Part shown: positions 22,101 through 30,879 of the stretch, one piece after another
How positions within the stretch are numbered: position 1 is the stretch's first letter
How the letters are laid out: each line of letters starts with the position of its first letter
NCBI GenBank assembly: GCA_031213475.1
Contig: JARUPZ010000023.1
Coordinates: 7,210,157-7,274,156, forward strand
Length of the DNA: 64,000 bases
Direction: 5' to 3'
DNA from: Nereocystis luetkeana
Lineage: Eukaryota; Sar; Phaeophyceae; Laminariales; Laminariaceae
Position numbers and translations under genes: made by a program
Notes under the pieces: generated by a model
Told to the model about the DNA's origin: nothing
Database searches by the model: none
The model's input: the letters and a program-made list of their open reading frames with translations, nothing else

Positions 22101-24539
22101 AGCGTCAAGATAATCCTGGTGATTGCCTGCATGGTGCAGGTAAGAGCTTTTGGGGAGGAAGCAGAAATAATCGTTTGGGCGTACGAAGGAGGGCCATTAG
22201 TACAGATGATGCCGTAGCTGCACTTCGACCGTGCAGGACCAGACGTTCGCTGCAAAGCGATGTCTTGAGGTCTTTGATTGAGCCCAATGATCATACTTGG
22301 GCTTATGCCAACGAGACTCGATATTCTTCGTCCTGTGAAGGTGATCGAGCAGCTTCGGTACGGCTGGGAGCAGCCATAAAAATTGCTAGAGGGGCAGCTG
22401 GTATCCTGATCTTGCTCTCAGTCTCAACTAAAACAGTGTCGCGTAACGTAACCAGCTGACTTTCAGGTGCATGTGTGAGGCTTTGCAGAATCTCGAATTT
22501 TGACACACCGTTCTGCAGCGTAGCGACACCAGTCATTCCGAATAGCGATTATCGAAGGTTTGCTTTCGCGAACTTTCTGCCAAGTTTTTCTCAGGGCATG
22601 TCAGTCGCGAGATGCACGTTAGTTTGTCTTCTCTTGTTGCGTATTATCATCATATTGTGTCGGATAGTGCTCGTGATGTGCAAGCATCGCGGCCACGTTA
22701 GCACAATTGAGCACCACAATCGTGGTGCTGAGCTCGATGCATTTATGCTAAACAACGATAGGTTGCTATAAATAAAATACGTCGTCTATACATGCTCTTG
22801 CCTCTTCTAGCCCGTATTTTTTCAAGCTTAAGCACAACAACGCTCAGACGTTCCCTCAGCTCAGCGTATATTCTGACCCGAGGTCGTACGACAACTTCCT
22901 CTTCCCCGACGCCGACCTACTAATACCTCGACTGCTTGCTCGTACTTCATTCAACACAACCAACGCTTCTCGACCGGTTTTACTGCACGCCTACGCTGCC
23001 CTCACACCTTGGAGGAAAGATGGTCGGCATCGGTTTCGACGAGGTTTTTCCTCTTTGGGCCCTCAGCACCCCAAGCGCTGGAGGCCTTGGCTGGGGCACG
23101 CATCAGATCGGGAAGGCAAGCTCGCTAGGTTTACGTTTTTCAACGTATTGGCGTAGCCGTGCCACTAATGCTCTATCCTACACCTGATACGCAGAAACGT
23201 CATGGGTGGCATCCTTTGTGCAGCTCATGGAGTGGTGGGTGGCGGTTAGAGTGTTCCTGTAGTGCTCGCACCATTTTGCTTTTTCCTACTTGTGGCCGGC
23301 TTGCTGCTGTTTCTCACAGACCGCAAGTGCAAGGCGGTAATGTCCGTGCAGCGTTTTCGACAACATTGGATATTGTGATTTTCAAGTTTACTGCGGTCGG
23401 CAGTTTCAAATTACAATCGATCCGAATCAGAGCCCCGCAGCTCTACGTCAGCGTCACCCACACTTTTGGACTGTTTCCCCTCAACGCATCTATCATGGCT
23501 CACGCGTGGATGACCTCGTACCCGTCGCGTGCTCAGGTTTTGGGCGTGGCCGGCTTAACACTCGTGGTGTTGCAGCTCGGTATTATCCCCCATGCAACCG
23601 AACAGGTAGGCATCGTAAAGTGGCAGCGCGTTGGCTGCATAGTGGGCGTGCCTGCTTTCCTCGCCGTTCCTTGCGCAAGACTTTTCAGCTGGAGCGACAC
23701 TAGCCTCTTCGTGGAGTTAGTGGTGGCCGACGTTCTCGCCACTTGCTGCCTGTCTGCGGTAAGCGTTTGTACGCTGCTCGATAGCCAACCAGGACATGGA
23801 AGGCACTGAAACGTCCCGCACATGTGGTTGTTGATACTGACACGTGTTTCCCTCTAACTGCAGCACGCGCGGGACCTCGCTGCCCTCTTTCAATTAATCA
23901 TATGTACGTTAAATCCACTCTTTTGAACAAGCTGCGAAAGCTATCGATGGGCTGGAAACTGTCAGCGAGGAACGCATTCTGGAGCTGTGGTCTAGGGAAT
24001 AAAAGTATTGCCTCACGACCATATTGGGCAGCTGCCTGTCAGTTGCGTTGCATCGAATCGTTAGACTTTGTAAAGTTCGATCAAACACTGTGTGTAGGTC
24101 TGGAACTACTGGAAAGGGGGAGGGCAGGCGAAAAAATCTCGGGTTCACGCTCAAGACTCCTGGTGACACAGGGAAATTAGAACGCACGAACCGCGTGATA
24201 ACTGGTGCTTAAATGCCAAACAATTTGTTACCTCCGTGCCTCCCATCCTTTGTTTCGCCAAAGGTCACGGTCATGTTGACGATCGCAACAACAACCGTGG
24301 TTCCACGCCAGCAGCGCGGAAAGTTCAGCGGCTTGTATATCACCGCGGAGAGCCTTGGTCGCTGCATGGGCCCTGCAAGTTTCTCAACATTGTTTGCGTG
24401 GTCAATATATCCCTCTGCTAGAGACTGGGTAGATTATCATTTTGTGTTTATCCTGTCAGCCGTAGTGATGGCTGGAACCCTGGCCCTGAGTTGGAACAGC
24501 TTCGGCTATTTGAACAGTCCCGCAAAACAGGTGCGCTAA
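4202..24539 (+). CDS. MFS transporter, zinc-induced-facilitator-like, ~10 exons
   Basis: A host gene for a 12-transmembrane major facilitator protein, probably a proton-coupled exporter of small ligands or metal chelates in a cell or vacuolar membrane (role inferred from the ZIF/tetracycline-resistance-like subfamily). Exon 1 carries TM1; exon 2 carries TM2-3 and a motif A version (GYATDMVGGKPV, the usual Arg replaced by Gly); exon 3 TM4 (LGLLNGT); exon 4 TM5 (GTAIGGLLAQP); exon 5 TM6 ending in VPET; exon 6 a long charged central loop then TM7; exons 7-10 the C-terminal half with PRQQRGKFSGLY. Phases agree across exons 1-5 and 6-8. The exon 5/6 boundary and the exon 9/10 junction are unresolved. 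Introns 1 and 3 (9.6 and 5.8 kb) are swollen by transposons. The start codon at 4202 is the first Met before TM1. Expression cannot be judged. Confidence 0.85.
4899..5126 (-). repeat. Ngaro 1 split direct repeat B, outer copy
   Basis: A 228-base segment running from CAAGAATTCTCGG to CATCTCACACCA, repeated at 5512-5740 with few differences. Together with the A copies it forms the split direct repeats by which Ngaro elements are thought to circularise and integrate. Confidence 0.9.
5260..5501 (-). repeat. Ngaro 1 split direct repeat A, inner copy
   Basis: A 242-base segment running from AATTGGTCTCGCTGTG to GGAAACCTACATTT. It is almost identical to 11725-11966 at the other end of the element. 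Confidence 0.9.
5512..5740 (-). repeat. Ngaro 1 split direct repeat B, inner copy
   Basis: The inner partner of 4899-5126. It directly follows the recombinase part of the element on the minus strand. Confidence 0.9.
5804..6690 (-). pseudogene. Ngaro 1 tyrosine recombinase part
   Basis: Similar to phage-integrase-fold recombinases of DIRS/Ngaro elements: an N-terminal core-binding-like region (TVRGYLDAIKFFHKMYAG), a hydrophobic helix (LGLALSYFLLCRASELWAYA) with the conserved Arg, and a C-terminal block RAGRWKSRAFMTYVRE holding Arg and the nucleophile Tyr. In this family the enzyme replaces the integrase of LTR elements. It is a fossil and is broken. Confidence 0.8.
6903..7745 (-). pseudogene. 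Ngaro 1 RNase H part
   Basis: Residues typical of the RNase H of DIRS-order elements: SDARIEAVGGY, NLLELLGM, GDNVAAVTWVNKCGG and HIPGVQNILADGISRW. In a living element it removes the RNA strand during reverse transcription. It follows the reverse transcriptase and precedes the recombinase. Fossil. Confidence 0.82.
7800..9198 (-). pseudogene. Ngaro 1 reverse transcriptase part
   Basis: The reverse transcriptase lies in the promoter-distal half, with SKADVSDAFRNVRI (motif A), LTFGWSGSPG (motif B) and VTVYVDDYLLVKV (YVDD, motif C). Upstream is a linker containing VSPLGAVVTHMVRIINEFSF, a block conserved before the catalytic fingers of DIRS-like enzymes. Fossil; broken. Confidence 0.85.
9330..10620. 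repeat. ~168-bp tandem array inside Ngaro 1
   Basis: Seven or eight units spaced 160-175 bases, recognised by CGACGCTCGCGGGAGGGG-like cores near 9370, 9540, 9710, 9870, 10190, 10365 and 10540 and by GAACCTAGCCCTGGG boxes. It sits between the gag-like and reverse transcriptase parts. Open frames across it are repeat translations. Confidence 0.8.
10422..10490. repeat. (GTTT)n microsatellite
   Basis: A run of GTTT units, partly interrupted, inside one unit of the 168-bp array of the retroelement. Confidence 0.9.
10746..11711 (-). pseudogene. Ngaro 1 gag-like ORF with CCCH zinc finger
   Basis: A 321-residue open frame, the first part of the element. It has an N-terminal helical stretch, then a Gly/Ser/Pro-rich basic tail, and between them a CCCH zinc finger, C-RYAGSGDA-C-TRPA-C-PFE-H (C-x8-C-x4-C-x3-H). 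It probably corresponds to the nucleic-acid-binding ORF1 of the element. A similar finger occurs in element 2. Confidence 0.7.
11725..11966 (-). repeat. Ngaro 1 split direct repeat A, outer copy
   Basis: The 5' terminal repeat of the element on its coding strand; partner of 5260-5501. The gag-like part begins just inside it. Confidence 0.9.
12216..12295. repeat. (CTA)n microsatellite
   Basis: A nearly pure CTA run with one TTC interruption, inside unit 1 of the surrounding tandem array. Confidence 0.95.
13111..13160. repeat. (CTG)n microsatellite
   Basis: A pure CTG/CAG run of about 16 units in the last unit of the tandem array, 0.8 kb upstream of exon 2 of the MFS gene. Confidence 0.95.
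13166..13949. other. Intron 1 remainder, no other feature seen
   Basis: Intronic sequence ending in the acceptor TTGCAACAG before exon 2. I see no repeat, element or coding signal. Confidence 0.5.
13950..14133 (+). CDS. MFS transporter exon 2
   Basis: Follows acceptor TTGCAACAG and ends at donor GTGCGCG (14134). It reads GYSAGYVASSFTFGRF, then the motif A segment, then TM3 (VLVIGLSAIIICSIGFGF). Entry phase 1 and exit phase 2 agree with exons 1 and 3. Confidence 0.9.
14679..14782 (+). CDS. MFS transporter exon 3
   Basis: Follows acceptor TCGCGCAG and ends before GTGCAGCC at 14783. It encodes FILGLLNGTMTAVRILIHEI and then CEPEHMVKGMAYIE, matching TM4 and the following loop of the family. Exit phase is 1. 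Confidence 0.9.
15240..15470. repeat. CTG/CAG-rich degenerate microsatellite
   Basis: CAGCACCAGCAAGCACCAGC on the left and CTGCTGCTGCTGCTCCTGCT further right, so the composition flips from CAG-type to CTG-type across about 15310. It lies in intron 3 of the MFS gene. Open frames here encode homopolymeric Leu, Ala or Gln runs and are not genes. Confidence 0.8.
16400..17280. repeat. CCCATGGG-unit array, left arm
   Basis: Dozens of units around the NcoI-type palindrome CCATGG, as ACCCATGGGAG and TCCCATGGGAG, with longer units of 40-50 bases including CAGCACTGTAAACCCAC. Open frames crossing it (for example rich in Met-Gly, Trp-Glu, Pro) are repeat translations. Confidence 0.9.
17280..17700. repeat. 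CTTAGGGGATCCCC-unit array, left arm
   Basis: Fifteen or more units of about 20-25 bases with the core TTAGGGGATCCCC and spacers such as AACAGGC, AACCGGC, TCTTACC. Each core contains the palindrome GGGGATCCCC. Confidence 0.9.
17690..18090. repeat. Duplicated centre of the foldback element
   Basis: A segment running from CTTAGGGGATAT through GTTTAACAACAT and CCAATATCC to ATTACCCAAATGG (17690-17800) recurs, diverged, at about 17960-18085. It separates the two arms. The second copy is followed by an AT-rich unique stretch to 18190. Confidence 0.7.
18190..18420. repeat. GGGGATCCCCTAAG-unit array, right arm
   Basis: The complement-strand counterpart of 17280-17700. Spacers GCCGGTTGG and GCCGGCTGG are the complements of the AACCGGC spacers on the left. 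Confidence 0.9.
18420..19625. repeat. CCCATGGG-unit array, right arm
   Basis: From 18700 on, units are CCCATGGGACTCCCATGGG-like, the complement orientation of the left arm; 18420-18690 still reads in the left-arm orientation (CATGGGAGACC), so the arm has a small internal inversion or a nested copy. Within it, 19270-19400 holds a different short array of GGTCCCC and CGTATCCCCTATA units. Confidence 0.75.
19688..19783 (+). mobile_element. MITE family 1, copy 1
   Basis: A 96-base element starting CGGGGGACCATAGTTAATAG and ending in the inverted counterpart (CCCTATTAATGGTTCCCCG). A TA precedes it; the 3' flank is mutated to AA. It shares its AT-rich interior with four other copies in the window. 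Confidence 0.85.
20560..20665 (+). CDS. MFS transporter exon 4
   Basis: Acceptor CTGCTTGCAG and strong donor GTACGT at 20666. It encodes SRGAGLVTGTAIGGLLAQPV and then LNYPRLFSPTGVFA, the TM5 region that is highly conserved in ZIF-like proteins. Entry phase 1, exit phase 2. Confidence 0.9.
21010..21135 (+). CDS. MFS transporter exon 5
   Basis: Acceptor CTCGTCGGCAG. Encodes YPFLLPNLVGALFALLTLPL then VIAYVPETK, which is TM6 followed by the usual PET motif. The 3' end is uncertain: donors at 21111 (GTCCAG) or 21136 (GTGAAT) are both possible; the second suits the phase of the acceptor proposed at 21569. Confidence 0.8.
21569..22139 (+). CDS. MFS transporter exon 6, central loop
   Basis: A long open stretch of charged, Ser/Thr/Asn-rich residues (the cytoplasmic loop between TM6 and TM7), then GPRGVLAIPSVKIILVIACM, the start of TM7, ending at the good donor CAG/GTAAGAG at 22140. 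The loop is longer than in most plant homologues. The start is a proposal based on acceptor CTTTGCAG; the frame is open well upstream, so other acceptors are possible. Confidence 0.65.
23020..23115 (+). CDS. MFS transporter exon 7
   Basis: Begins after GGAGGAAAG with MVGIGFDEVFPLWALSTP, a signature of this subfamily (EIFPLWA-like), and continues GGLGWGTHQIGK. Keeping the frame to exon 8 requires a GC donor, AAG/GCAAGC, at 23116; the nearby GT at 23129 would break the frame. Confidence 0.8.
23537..23758 (+). CDS. MFS transporter exon 8
   Basis: Acceptor GTGCTCAG and donor GTAAGC at 23759; 222 bases, phase 0 at both ends. Encodes VLGVAGLTLVVLQLGIIPHA, then a loop, then VGCIVGVPAFLAVPCA and a further hydrophobic span, corresponding to TM8 to TM9 and the next loop. 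Confidence 0.85.
23864..23903 (+). CDS. MFS transporter exon 9 (tentative)
   Basis: A short hydrophobic reading (HARDLAALFQLII) after the clear acceptor CTAACTGCAG and before a strong GTACGT donor at 23904. The exit phase (1) does not match the entry phase (0) of the last exon, so either a small exon is missed, the donor is another one, or the gene has a frame defect here. Confidence 0.45.
24264..24539 (+). CDS. MFS transporter exon 10, C-terminus
   Basis: Acceptor TTTCGCCAAAG. Encodes VTVMLTIATTTVVPRQQRGK, then FSGLYITAESLGRCMGPASF, and a last TM (FVFILSAVVMAGTLALSW), ending ...SPAKQVR and TAA at 24537-24539. This is the conserved TM11-TM12 block of ZIF-like transporters (RG..NGL..T..S..K..GPA in relatives). 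Confidence 0.9.
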   Translation, partial: VTVMLTIATTTVVPRQQRGKFSGLYITAESLGRCMGPASFSTLFAWSIYPSARDWVDYHFVFILSAVVMAGTLALSWNSFGYLNSPAKQVR

Positions 24540-26680
24540 TCAGGTGGCTCTGCTGCAGTGGCGGGCGAGGGGGACATATATCGCTTGCAGACGTTGCGCG
24601 TGCGTTCATTCCTAGCGATAAATAGGGCGAGAAGCCTAAAGAGGACTCACCTTTCTGATGACCGGCATGAGTTTGATTGTATAGGCTGCGCTCGGGGTGA
24701 CAAGAGCCCGTGCACTGTTTCCTGAGAGTATGTTGCTTAGCAAGAGGGGTCGGGGAGCTTGCTCCGGGAAGGCAACAATGAGCGCTCCCAATGCTGCCGT
24801 ACCCGGTACGTGGTAGGTACTCTAGTATGATACAGCTGCAAACATGTGCTGTGGCCGTTCTGGTGGAAACCCCGAGTATGGTGGATACAGTCGCGTTGGA
24901 GCAGGGTGGCGTGGTGGGCGCTGCTGGCGGCTAGTTATATTTTCTGCATCTCTGAGTGGGAGCAGGGTACCAAGTGGGATCAGGTCCGGGTGGGATCAGG
25001 GTGCCAAGTGGGAGCAGGGTTAGTAACTGCGTGGACCTGTGAAATTCTCAGACAGACTCGTGTATACAAGTAATTCCTGTCGTGTTTTTTGCGTATTATA
25101 CATGTGCTCGTGCTGTATGCCATGCCGTTGTGGTTGGCCGGTGACGGCATTCGGAACTCGTACCAGTCCCAATACTGATTTATGTGACGTATCCCGAGGT
25201 CTTCAAATATTAGCCTCAAGATCTCCGCCTCAAAACAATCGCCCTCAAGAGCTCCGCTTCAGAATTATGTACCGGTAGTAGTTTGGTGGCGACGGGAAAC
25301 CTGAGATTAAATCGTTGGGAAGTATATTCGATTGCTCTCTTCGCTTCGATCACAATGACGGAGACGCACAGGCCTGGGTTTAGTACTTGCAGCAGGAAGT
25401 ACACATCTGTTGCTTCTGTAGCCCATTCACGGTGCGCTTGTTGCTGTTTTTTTTTGGCCGTCTGCCACTCGGAATGTGTTGGACAGATCGTCATAGTTGG
25501 ACTGGATGAGGTGCATCACAATCGGCATATTCCACAAGTGGTAACTTGTGGTCTCTACAACGGCTTCAGAAAACTTGTCTGTCTGTCCTACCAGGGTCAC
25601 TCAATGGTCACCTACCGACAAATTTCTTTGGGAACAGCTACGCCCAGCCGCACGCATCAGGTCGAAGCCGCGGAGGCGATCGTCATGGTCCAAACCACAT
25701 CTCTTCGGGTGCCCTGTGTGTGGAGTTATCAGAGTTGACTTCCAGCATCCCAACCGGGGTGACGGGACGTGAGCTCGCTTGAGGCCAGCGGAAAAAATGT
25801 TTGTCTACTCTATCATCTAGTGGAATAATCTGGAATTATGGAACTGTGCTACGAGCGATCAGCAGCACAGCAGTGACAAATGCTTTCCTTCGTTCCTCGC
25901 TTCGTTCCGTCCTTTCCACCCTCCCTCCTTCTCTCCCTCCATCCCTCCCTCCATCCTTCCCTTGCCCACTCCCTCCCCTCGCTGTCTCCCTCCCACCCTC
26001 TCTCCTCCTTACTTCTTGTCTTGCCCTTCCTGGTACCTGATACCTGAAAGTTACTCTGACCTCTAAGACGATATTGCGCTCCTAAAAGGGGTACGTAAAA
26101 CAAAACAAACTTCAACTTTTGAAACTTTCGTAATTTCAAAATACGCCAGCTGTGAGTTCGACAATGTGATCATACATAAGGACTTTTTCATACATCAGAA
26201 GCAAAAGAGGCCAAGAACGAGTACGATCTAGTGAGATTCAACAACAAATACGTACTTGTATGCGCCAAGATCTGCTGCAACATCGATGATACAACTTCCC
26301 GTAATCAGATTGAGCCGTCTGTGATTCTTTTTTTCGCCTTAACAGCTGAGCCCGATCCACGGGTCCCCAACCCCTGGCTTCTATAGTTGAAGCCCCGCAC
26401 ACATCCATAGCACACCAGCAACGGCCATGGCTGCTGGGAGCGAGCCCTCGAGGGGGTCGCTTGTGGCTCTGACACCAGAGGGTATAGGCCGGGTTTTTGC
26501 CGTAATTGCCGTCCGTAATTGAAATTGCTGATTTGCCGTATTTACACGTCCGTAATTGTTTCAATCTCCCGCTATCGCCATCGCTTGTCCTAAAGGGGGG
26601 TGGGAAATCTTCAACTTTGCAACTTTCCTACGTCAGCTGTGAGTGCTGTTTGTCGACTCACAACAATACGCGTTTTTTTG
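24540..26680. other. 3' side of the MFS gene; no gene seen
   Basis: No supported coding sequence. The stretch holds a polypyrimidine tract (25905-26020, CCCTCCTTC-like) and short CAAGTGGGAGCAGGG repeats near 24950-25020. Open frames of 70-150 codons overlap each other on both strands and match nothing I recognise. Confidence 0.5.
25905..26020. repeat. Polypyrimidine tract
   Basis: A CCCTCC/CTTCC-rich run on the plus strand, almost free of purines. Confidence 0.85.
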
Positions 26681-26689
26681 TATATCCTT

Positions 26690-26902
26690 CGAATTGTCAT
26701 ATTATTATTCTTTGCGACGTCGGGGGGGGGAGTCAACTGGCGTGGTACGAGAGCCGCGGCACCGGCCGCTGACTCTCGTTGCCTATCGTACTGCCAGTAC
26801 CGGGGTTCTCCCCCCCAGCCGACTGGCCGAGGCGCAAACAAACGCAGTCTCGGACGTCCGAGACCCCCAATAGTAGTAAACTATTGACATTCCCCAAATC
26901 CA
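26690..26902 (-). repeat. Ngaro 2 split direct repeat B, outer copy
   Basis: Runs from GAATTGTCATATTATT to ATTGACATTCCCCAAATCC. It contains a poly-G/poly-C pair and is repeated at 27301-27519. Confidence 0.85.
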
Positions 26903-27050
26903 TTCTCCTGGTGAGAGCTCCGAATCGCTACCAGTTAGTCGCAGACCACAATAAAAGTATAATACGGTGTGGCCAGCACCATGTGGCCGCTCCGTACCAT
27001 CCACCTTCGAAAGAAGAAAGGGGCGGGTGGGCGGGAGGAACCACAAGAGG

Positions 27051-27280
27051 AGACCTAGCCTCTAGGCTTATCAATCGGCAGCGAGCAGTGCCGTGTTCTG
27101 CTTGGGCACTTATCATGAGAAGCTAGGAGGGGGCACGGGACGGGGGTGGCCGTTCTTCTCTTCTCTCTGCCTCTGGGCAACTCAAAGTACTAGTTTCCGT
27201 CGGTAGAGGCCATGACTATATGTATTCAATTCCGTCGGTTGTGAACAAAAGAGGCATCTCACGTGAACTTAGAGATACTA
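27051..27280 (-). repeat. Ngaro 2 split direct repeat A, inner copy
   Basis: Runs from AGACCTAGCCTCTAGG to ACTTAGAGATACTA; partner of 31573-31802. It contains AGCGAGCAGTGCCGTG and TTTCCGTCGGTAGAGGCC. Confidence 0.88.
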
Positions 27281-27290
27281 AGCTTTGTTG

Positions 27291-27519
27291 CATACCCTTT
27301 GAATTGTCATGTTATTGTTTTTCTCTGCGACGTCGGGGGGGGGAGACCACTTGCGTGGTACGAGAGCCGCGGCACCGGCCGCTGACTCTCGCTGCCTATC
27401 GTACTGCCAGTACACGGGAGTCCCCCCCCCCAGCCGACTGGCCGGGGCTCAAACAAACGCAGTCACGGACGACCGAGACCCCCAATGGTAGTAAACCATT
27501 GACATACCCCAAAATCCGA
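27291..27519 (-). repeat. Ngaro 2 split direct repeat B, inner copy
   Basis: The inner partner of 26690-26902, with the shared GGTACGAGAGCCGCGGCACC string and the terminal ACCATTGACATACCCCAAAA. Confidence 0.85.
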
Positions 27520-27592
27520 GGTCGCGTCGATACTACGGTGTTCGACTCTAAACAGTACCCTGGCCTGGCTGCCTCTGCCCTATCTTTCCCGT

Positions 27593-28570
27593 CTATGCTA
27601 GTTTACGAGAGACGATACCCGCGTCCTCTAGGTTATTGCGGGTGTATGTCTTGGAAGACTCTGAGGACTTCCATCTACCTTCTCTCTGGATCACCCTCTG
27701 CGGGACGTCCCCCCCCGCAGCTAGCGTAGTGGTTGCGCCGATCCGCAATGAGTGGAGACCGACTTCGCTGAGGTCGTCTCCTGCTTCCGCTACCACTTCG
27801 CGAAGTGCCCCGAGGGCCTCCGTGTACTCCTACACTCTGACCTCATTACCGTACCGATACGACGACAGGTGGGCGCTTTCTGGCAACGTTGGATATTCCG
27901 ACAACAACTCCACCATGAGAGCGACGGCACCGCCGCCTGCTCCTACCCCGGAACGCCCCCCAAAGGCGTCGTCGCGCGTGCGCACGATGACGGATCCTTG
28001 CTGAGCTTGGTCGCCTTTATGGCCTCGAAACAAAACATCGATGCTAGTAGCTTGATGCCACTGCAGCGAGTTCAGCCGCCGCTCCCCGTCGAATACCGCT
28101 ATGCCCCCCCTCGTCAAGCAGTGCACGGAGTGTACTACTCCGGATGAGGAGGCGAATATTTCGTCAGATCTCGCCATGAAAAAATAGTCCAATGCTAGCG
28201 ACAGCCAAACAATCCGGCCACCCGGGCCCCACGACAAGGCCAGACACTGTCCTCCCAACAACGAGTCCCACGAGATAGGGCGACGAATTATTTTTGGGGT
28301 GCCGGCGGCAACGTGCGACCGTGGCACCCCTTTTAAAGCGCGTTTAACAAGCGGCGACGACGTGGGCAACTCCATTTGCAGGTCTACGCGGTGGAAATTT
28401 AACACGGCTGATATTTTACTGGCAATAGTACCGGCTTCATTTCCCTCCGACGCGCACCACGCTACGAACTCAAGCAGCGCCTGGATGTTATCCGTGTTGG
28501 GGGCTGACGTGTCAAAATACGCCTCCCTTATCAATCCCCGAGAAGTGGTCCAAGACCGGAAACCTGACAA
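27593..28570 (-). pseudogene. Ngaro 2 tyrosine recombinase part
   Basis: N-terminal region with ASKISAVLNFHRVDLQMELP, the helix WLSLALDYFFMARSDEIFAS with a conserved Arg, and the C-terminal blocks GLHSLRIGATTTLAAGGDVP and REGRWKSSESSKTYTRNN, which hold the HxxR-type Arg, the second Arg and the catalytic Tyr. It is a clear phage-integrase-fold recombinase. Fossil. Confidence 0.85.
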
Positions 28571-28599
28571 ACATATGCTCGGCGAGACGAAGGCGCAAC

Positions 28600-29437
28600 C
28601 GAGTGGCGAATGAGCTGGCTGCCAGCACTCCTGAACATAACACGACGCCCGTGGGCCCCAAGACCTGTCGGCGCCAAGCATCATCGGGCCGGGACGCGCA
28701 GAGGTTACAGTCGATTGCCTCCCGCTTCCACCGTGATATGCCGTCGGCGATGGTGTTTTCAACGCCCGCGACGTGTAACGCGTCGAAACACCACCCGCTG
28801 CCTACCTCCAGACACCCTAAAAGACGCATGAGTGCCCCCGATCTGGGTTCCCCACCCCCCCTACATTTGGAGACCCAGTGCACAGTGCACGTATTGTCTC
28901 CCCGCATCCCGATCGGGGTTCCCCACCCCCCCTACTTAAGGAGACCCATTGCACAGCGGACGTGCTGTCTCCCCGGATCAAGACAGTGCCTCGCGCTTAG
29001 CTAGGCAGTGTGCCCAACTCGGAAACGAATATCCGCGCTGTCACGACCATGCCCAGCAACTCGAGCACATTGATCGACACATCGTTCCAACCACTAACCT
29101 TCTCGCGCAGGCGAGCACGAACGCCTGCGTTGAATTCGACGCGCCACCACACGCCGACCCCAGGAACGGGCCCCAAGAAATATCCCTCCATGGCGTCCAT
29201 GGAAGCGTCTGGCCACAGTGTAAACGCCAGCGGCTGCATGTAACTACGGCACAGGGGGGCGGAGAGGCGGCCCGCCACGGAGCCTAGCTCTCCTTCTACC
29301 ATCAGACGCCAGAAGGATATGTCGGCGTGGAACTCAGGACCCAATCGAATCCGTGAGGACAACGCCGCGCGCGCGTGCGGCACGTGGAAGTTCTCGTTCC
29401 ACGCGTGCACAGGGGCCAAGCCTACTTGGTTGAGCAT
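28600..29437 (-). pseudogene. Ngaro 2 RNase H part
   Basis: Contains WPDASMDAMEGYFLGPVPG, NVLELLGMVVTARIFVSEL, MRGDNTCTVHWVSKCRGGGE and VAGVENTIADGISRWKREA, the same four landmarks as in element 1. Fossil; broken. Confidence 0.8.
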
Positions 29438-30808
29438 GCGTCAGACAAAGTGTTTCCTGGTCGCACAACTTCGCACAGGTGCAGTAATCGACCGATGAGA
29501 GAGCGCAGCTCGCCCTCGGACGCGAACGCGCGGCCCGACGGCCACTCGCTCAGCGTGTCGCTAAGTTGCTCCAGCTTGGCTGAGGGAACGGAAATAGTCA
29601 TTGCCACGGTATCAATGTCCCACCCGAGCACGCACAACACGCTGTCCCACGGTGATATCTTCCGAGAAGACAGCAAAGGGGGATCCCGTGAGGATCTCTG
29701 CCCGGAAAGCCTAAAGTGGCCCGACGCCAGGGATGCGGACGCGCGTCGACAACGCCGACCGTCGGGCCACCACTGTACCTCCACTAGTATCCGGTCATCT
29801 ACGTAATACCGCACGAATAATTGGCTACGCCCCGTCCCCCCTTTCCCGACGGGGACCCGGCTCCCGGGCGGCAAGAGGATCGGCCGGTCGATTGCTCTCG
29901 GCGGGGCGACCGCGACATGCTGCGTCGCGATACGCCCCTGTTCCATCACCACGGCGTCTTCGTATGACGTGTGACGATGAGCGTGTTCGAGAGCTGCCGA
30001 AAACATACAAACGAACCCCGGCGAACTGCGCCAGCCGAACTGCAGCCGACGGTCGGTGTCGATCCACTCGCGAAAGCCGTATCCGAATACTGGCGCCCCT
30101 GCCCACTGTACACTAACCTGGCGGAACGCCTCAGTGACGTCGATTTGACTCAACACAATACGCGCGCTCGGCCAGAACCGACGACGCAAGTACAGAATGG
30201 GCCAAATGACGTCTCCCATTACGTGGCCAGACGCCACGGGGGGAGGCTTGCTCGAAATCAGTATCCGCGTTGACGCTGTGTGCGTACTGCGATGACGAAA
30301 ACGTTGGATAGTGAATTATCCGAGTTTTTGACGGGGATACAACCACGGCCAGCGGCGACAGCCGCAGGCCGGGGATGGTGTGCGCTTTGCTGCGCGGAAA
30401 AACGACTGCCCGCCTAAACCGTCCGTCGTCAAAAATCTTCGCGGTTATAGTGTCAGAGTGTAGGGCTACGCTGCTGTGGTTTGAGTATGCCAAGGCCGCG
30501 CCGGTGTCTGTACCTCCCTTCACGTGGACGGGGGCGCCGTGTTCGGTGATATCCGCTAATTCCTCTACCCCAGGGAACCCTTTCTGTCGTCCGAACCAAA
30601 AACGAATCCTAGCTGTTTTCACACGCGGCACGTCCAGGGCTGTCTCGATGGCCCGCATACACCCAAAGCGGCTACCACTCGCCCGAAAATCCTGTACATA
30701 CTGCTGAGCCACGTGGTTCATGATCTTCGACCGAGACGCGCAATCGATCGATGCGACATGCTGCATATCGCGCAACAACACCACACAGCGATCTAAAATA
30801 CTCGTCAC
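29422..30808 (-). pseudogene. Ngaro 2 reverse transcriptase part
   Basis: Contains SQIDVTEAFRQVSVQW (motif A), LQFGWRSSPGFVCMFSAALE (motif B) and FVRYYVDDRILVEVQW (YVDD, motif C), preceded by LSPLAVVVSPSKTRIIHYPT. The same domain order and block structure as element 1. Fossil. Confidence 0.85.
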
Positions 30809-30879
30809 ACCTGGGCCCCCAACGGACGCCGACCCCGGGCGTACAAGTTGCCCATCTCACGCTGCTGCTTCCGTACGCC

